Assembly: GCA_017480115.1 (NCBI GenBank)
Contig: JAFVBH010000053.1
Location: 1 to 64,000, forward strand
Origin: Clostridia bacterium
GTDB lineage: Bacteria; Bacillota; Clostridia; Oscillospirales; Acutalibacteraceae
DNA: 64,000 nucleotides
Direction: 5' to 3'
The position numbers and the translations under genes were made by a program. Numbering within the stretch: the first letter of the stretch is position 1; each line of letters opens with the position of its first letter. Positions 63,332 through 64,000 of the stretch are shown here, piece after piece. The notes below the pieces were generated by a model, which worked only from the letters and a program-made list of their open reading frames with translations, was not told the DNA's origin and ran no database searches.

Positions 63332-63904
63332 TCATTGCGCCTGTGCGGGGGCTTCTTCCTTCTTCTGCTTGAACAGGATCTTCTGTACGGGGAAGAACGC
63401 GAAGAACTGGAACATCATCGTCAACAGCATGGTCGCGTTGCCGGCAAGCTGCGCGCTCCAGCCAAAAGAGCTGAACCAGTCGGTAAGAATCGGGGAGACC
63501 CAAGCCACAAAGCTGAGAATGATTACGGTGATCACAAGATAGATCGGCAGCGTGACCGCGATATTGGCGGAGGAGCCGAAGGTTTTCTTTCTGTTGACAA
63601 GGAAAGAAACGATCTGCGCCACGACATTGGAAACATTCTGCGCGATGAAATAACCCAGCCCCGCGATCGCGCCGTCCTTGATCGAGGACTCGAAGAACCA
63701 GAACTTATACGGCTGCTCAAAGAAAGACGCCACGCCCTCTACAGAGGACGGCATGCCGAGGAATACTTTTTGCAGAATATTAAACAATATAATCTGCACG
63801 ATCGCCGCGATCATGCTGACCAGTGTAAACTTGACAAGCTGCCAGATCGCCGCCATGCCTTTACCCTTTTCATTTGCCTTGTTGTCTACATCTTTCAATG
63901 CCAT
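63332..63904 (-). CDS. GtrA-like family membrane protein
   Basis: A 190-residue protein with four membrane segments (about 24-45, 85-105, 118-138, 150-172). The GtrA pattern is VKFTLVSMIAAIVQIILF at the N-terminus and NVVAQIVSFLVNRKKTF after the second segment. The family assists transfer of lipid-linked sugars to surface polymers. It differs from most members by a longer loop (about 50-75) and a charged C-terminus (KQKKEEAPAQAQ). AAAGGAG precedes the ATG. Confidence 0.82.
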   Translation of the reverse strand: MALKDVDNKANEKGKGMAAIWQLVKFTLVSMIAAIVQIILFNILQKVFLGMPSSVEGVASFFEQPYKFWFFESSIKDGAIAGLGYFIAQNVSNVVAQIVSFLVNRKKTFGSSANIAVTLPIYLVITVIILSFVAWVSPILTDWFSSFGWSAQLAGNATMLLTMMFQFFAFFPVQKILFKQKKEEAPAQAQ

Positions 63905-63943
63905 GGTAAAACTCCTTTGGAATATTTTTCACATATCGAAAAC

Positions 63944-63972
63944 AGTATAACATGATTCCCGCAGTAAATCAA
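63944..63972 (-). promoter_or_regulatory. Predicted promoter of the GtrA-like gene
   Basis: Minus strand TTGATT, 17 bp, TATACT. Confidence 0.7.
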
Positions 63973-64000
63973 CAATAAATCTGAAATGTGACGAAAAAGA

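Overview
This window looks like a chromosomal segment from a spore-forming member of the Clostridia, probably an Oscillospirales/Ruminococcaceae-type gut anaerobe. That placement is inference. It rests on a SipL-like/SpoIVA pair, IreB, a V-type ATPase operon instead of an F-type one, a CIRCE-controlled groESL operon, an ECF-type vitamin transporter component, a DivIVA-like protein, and extended -10/-35 promoters with strong GGAGG ribosome binding sites. Almost everything is core housekeeping. There is no CRISPR array, no intact insertion sequence, no prophage and no secondary-metabolite cluster. The accessory signal sits between the genes.

Layout. 1-5.7 kb: ireB and a small conserved protein, a 48-residue membrane peptide, an HtrA protease, and a radical-SAM pair. 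5.7-9.0 kb: a secreted EEP-type nuclease/phosphatase-like protein, a NUDIX protein fused to a pyrophosphatase-like domain, and prs. 9.0-9.8 kb: repeats and a ribbon-helix-helix regulator with a structured leader. 9.8-12.5 kb (minus): tsaE-tsaB-rpiB-metallophosphoesterase operon. 12.6-20 kb: RodA/FtsW-type glycosyltransferase, PcrA plus a DivIVA-like protein, an alpha/beta hydrolase, a YhhN protein and an ECF S component. 20-22.1 kb: a secreted MBL-fold protein, an integrase remnant, and tRNA-Arg and tRNA-Gly. 22.1-31.6 kb (minus): nine-gene V-type ATPase operon with comF at its end. 31.8-33.9 kb: groESL. 34.5-40.1 kb: sipL-like/spoIVA, an LCP protein and an SDR. 40.2-43.6 kb (minus): HAD phosphatase, membrane protein, PHP phosphoesterase and FAD oxidoreductase. 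44.3-48.7 kb: secA, a CPBP protease and tadA. 48.7-56.4 kb (minus): the origin-type cluster mnmG-rsmG-noc-parA-parB-serS with two parS sites. 56.4-64 kb: a GPH-type transporter, a two-component system, a DUF6054 protein, tRNA-Ala and a GtrA-like protein.

Functional links. tsaB/tsaE (t6A), mnmG (cmnm5U), tadA (I34), serS and three tRNAs make the window rich in tRNA and decoding functions. ParA/ParB/Noc with parS handle chromosome segregation and division-site selection. RodA/FtsW, the LCP protein and the DivIVA-like protein serve envelope growth. The SipL-like protein and SpoIVA build the spore coat base.

Most notable points: (1) mnmG carries an in-frame TAG stop, yet the conserved C-terminal reading frame continues for 44 more codons to a TAA that overlaps rsmG. 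(2) Intergenic regions are mosaics of short palindromic modules, including a 147-bp element in two copies with inverted ends and a 117-bp element in two copies differing at about five positions. (3) The small ribbon-helix-helix gene has a leader whose two stems interleave as in a pseudoknot. (4) Two genes have their Shine-Dalgarno sequence inside a terminator-like hairpin. (5) The CPBP protease has its best-placed Shine-Dalgarno in front of an ATA codon. No large undescribed defence or metabolic system is evident.
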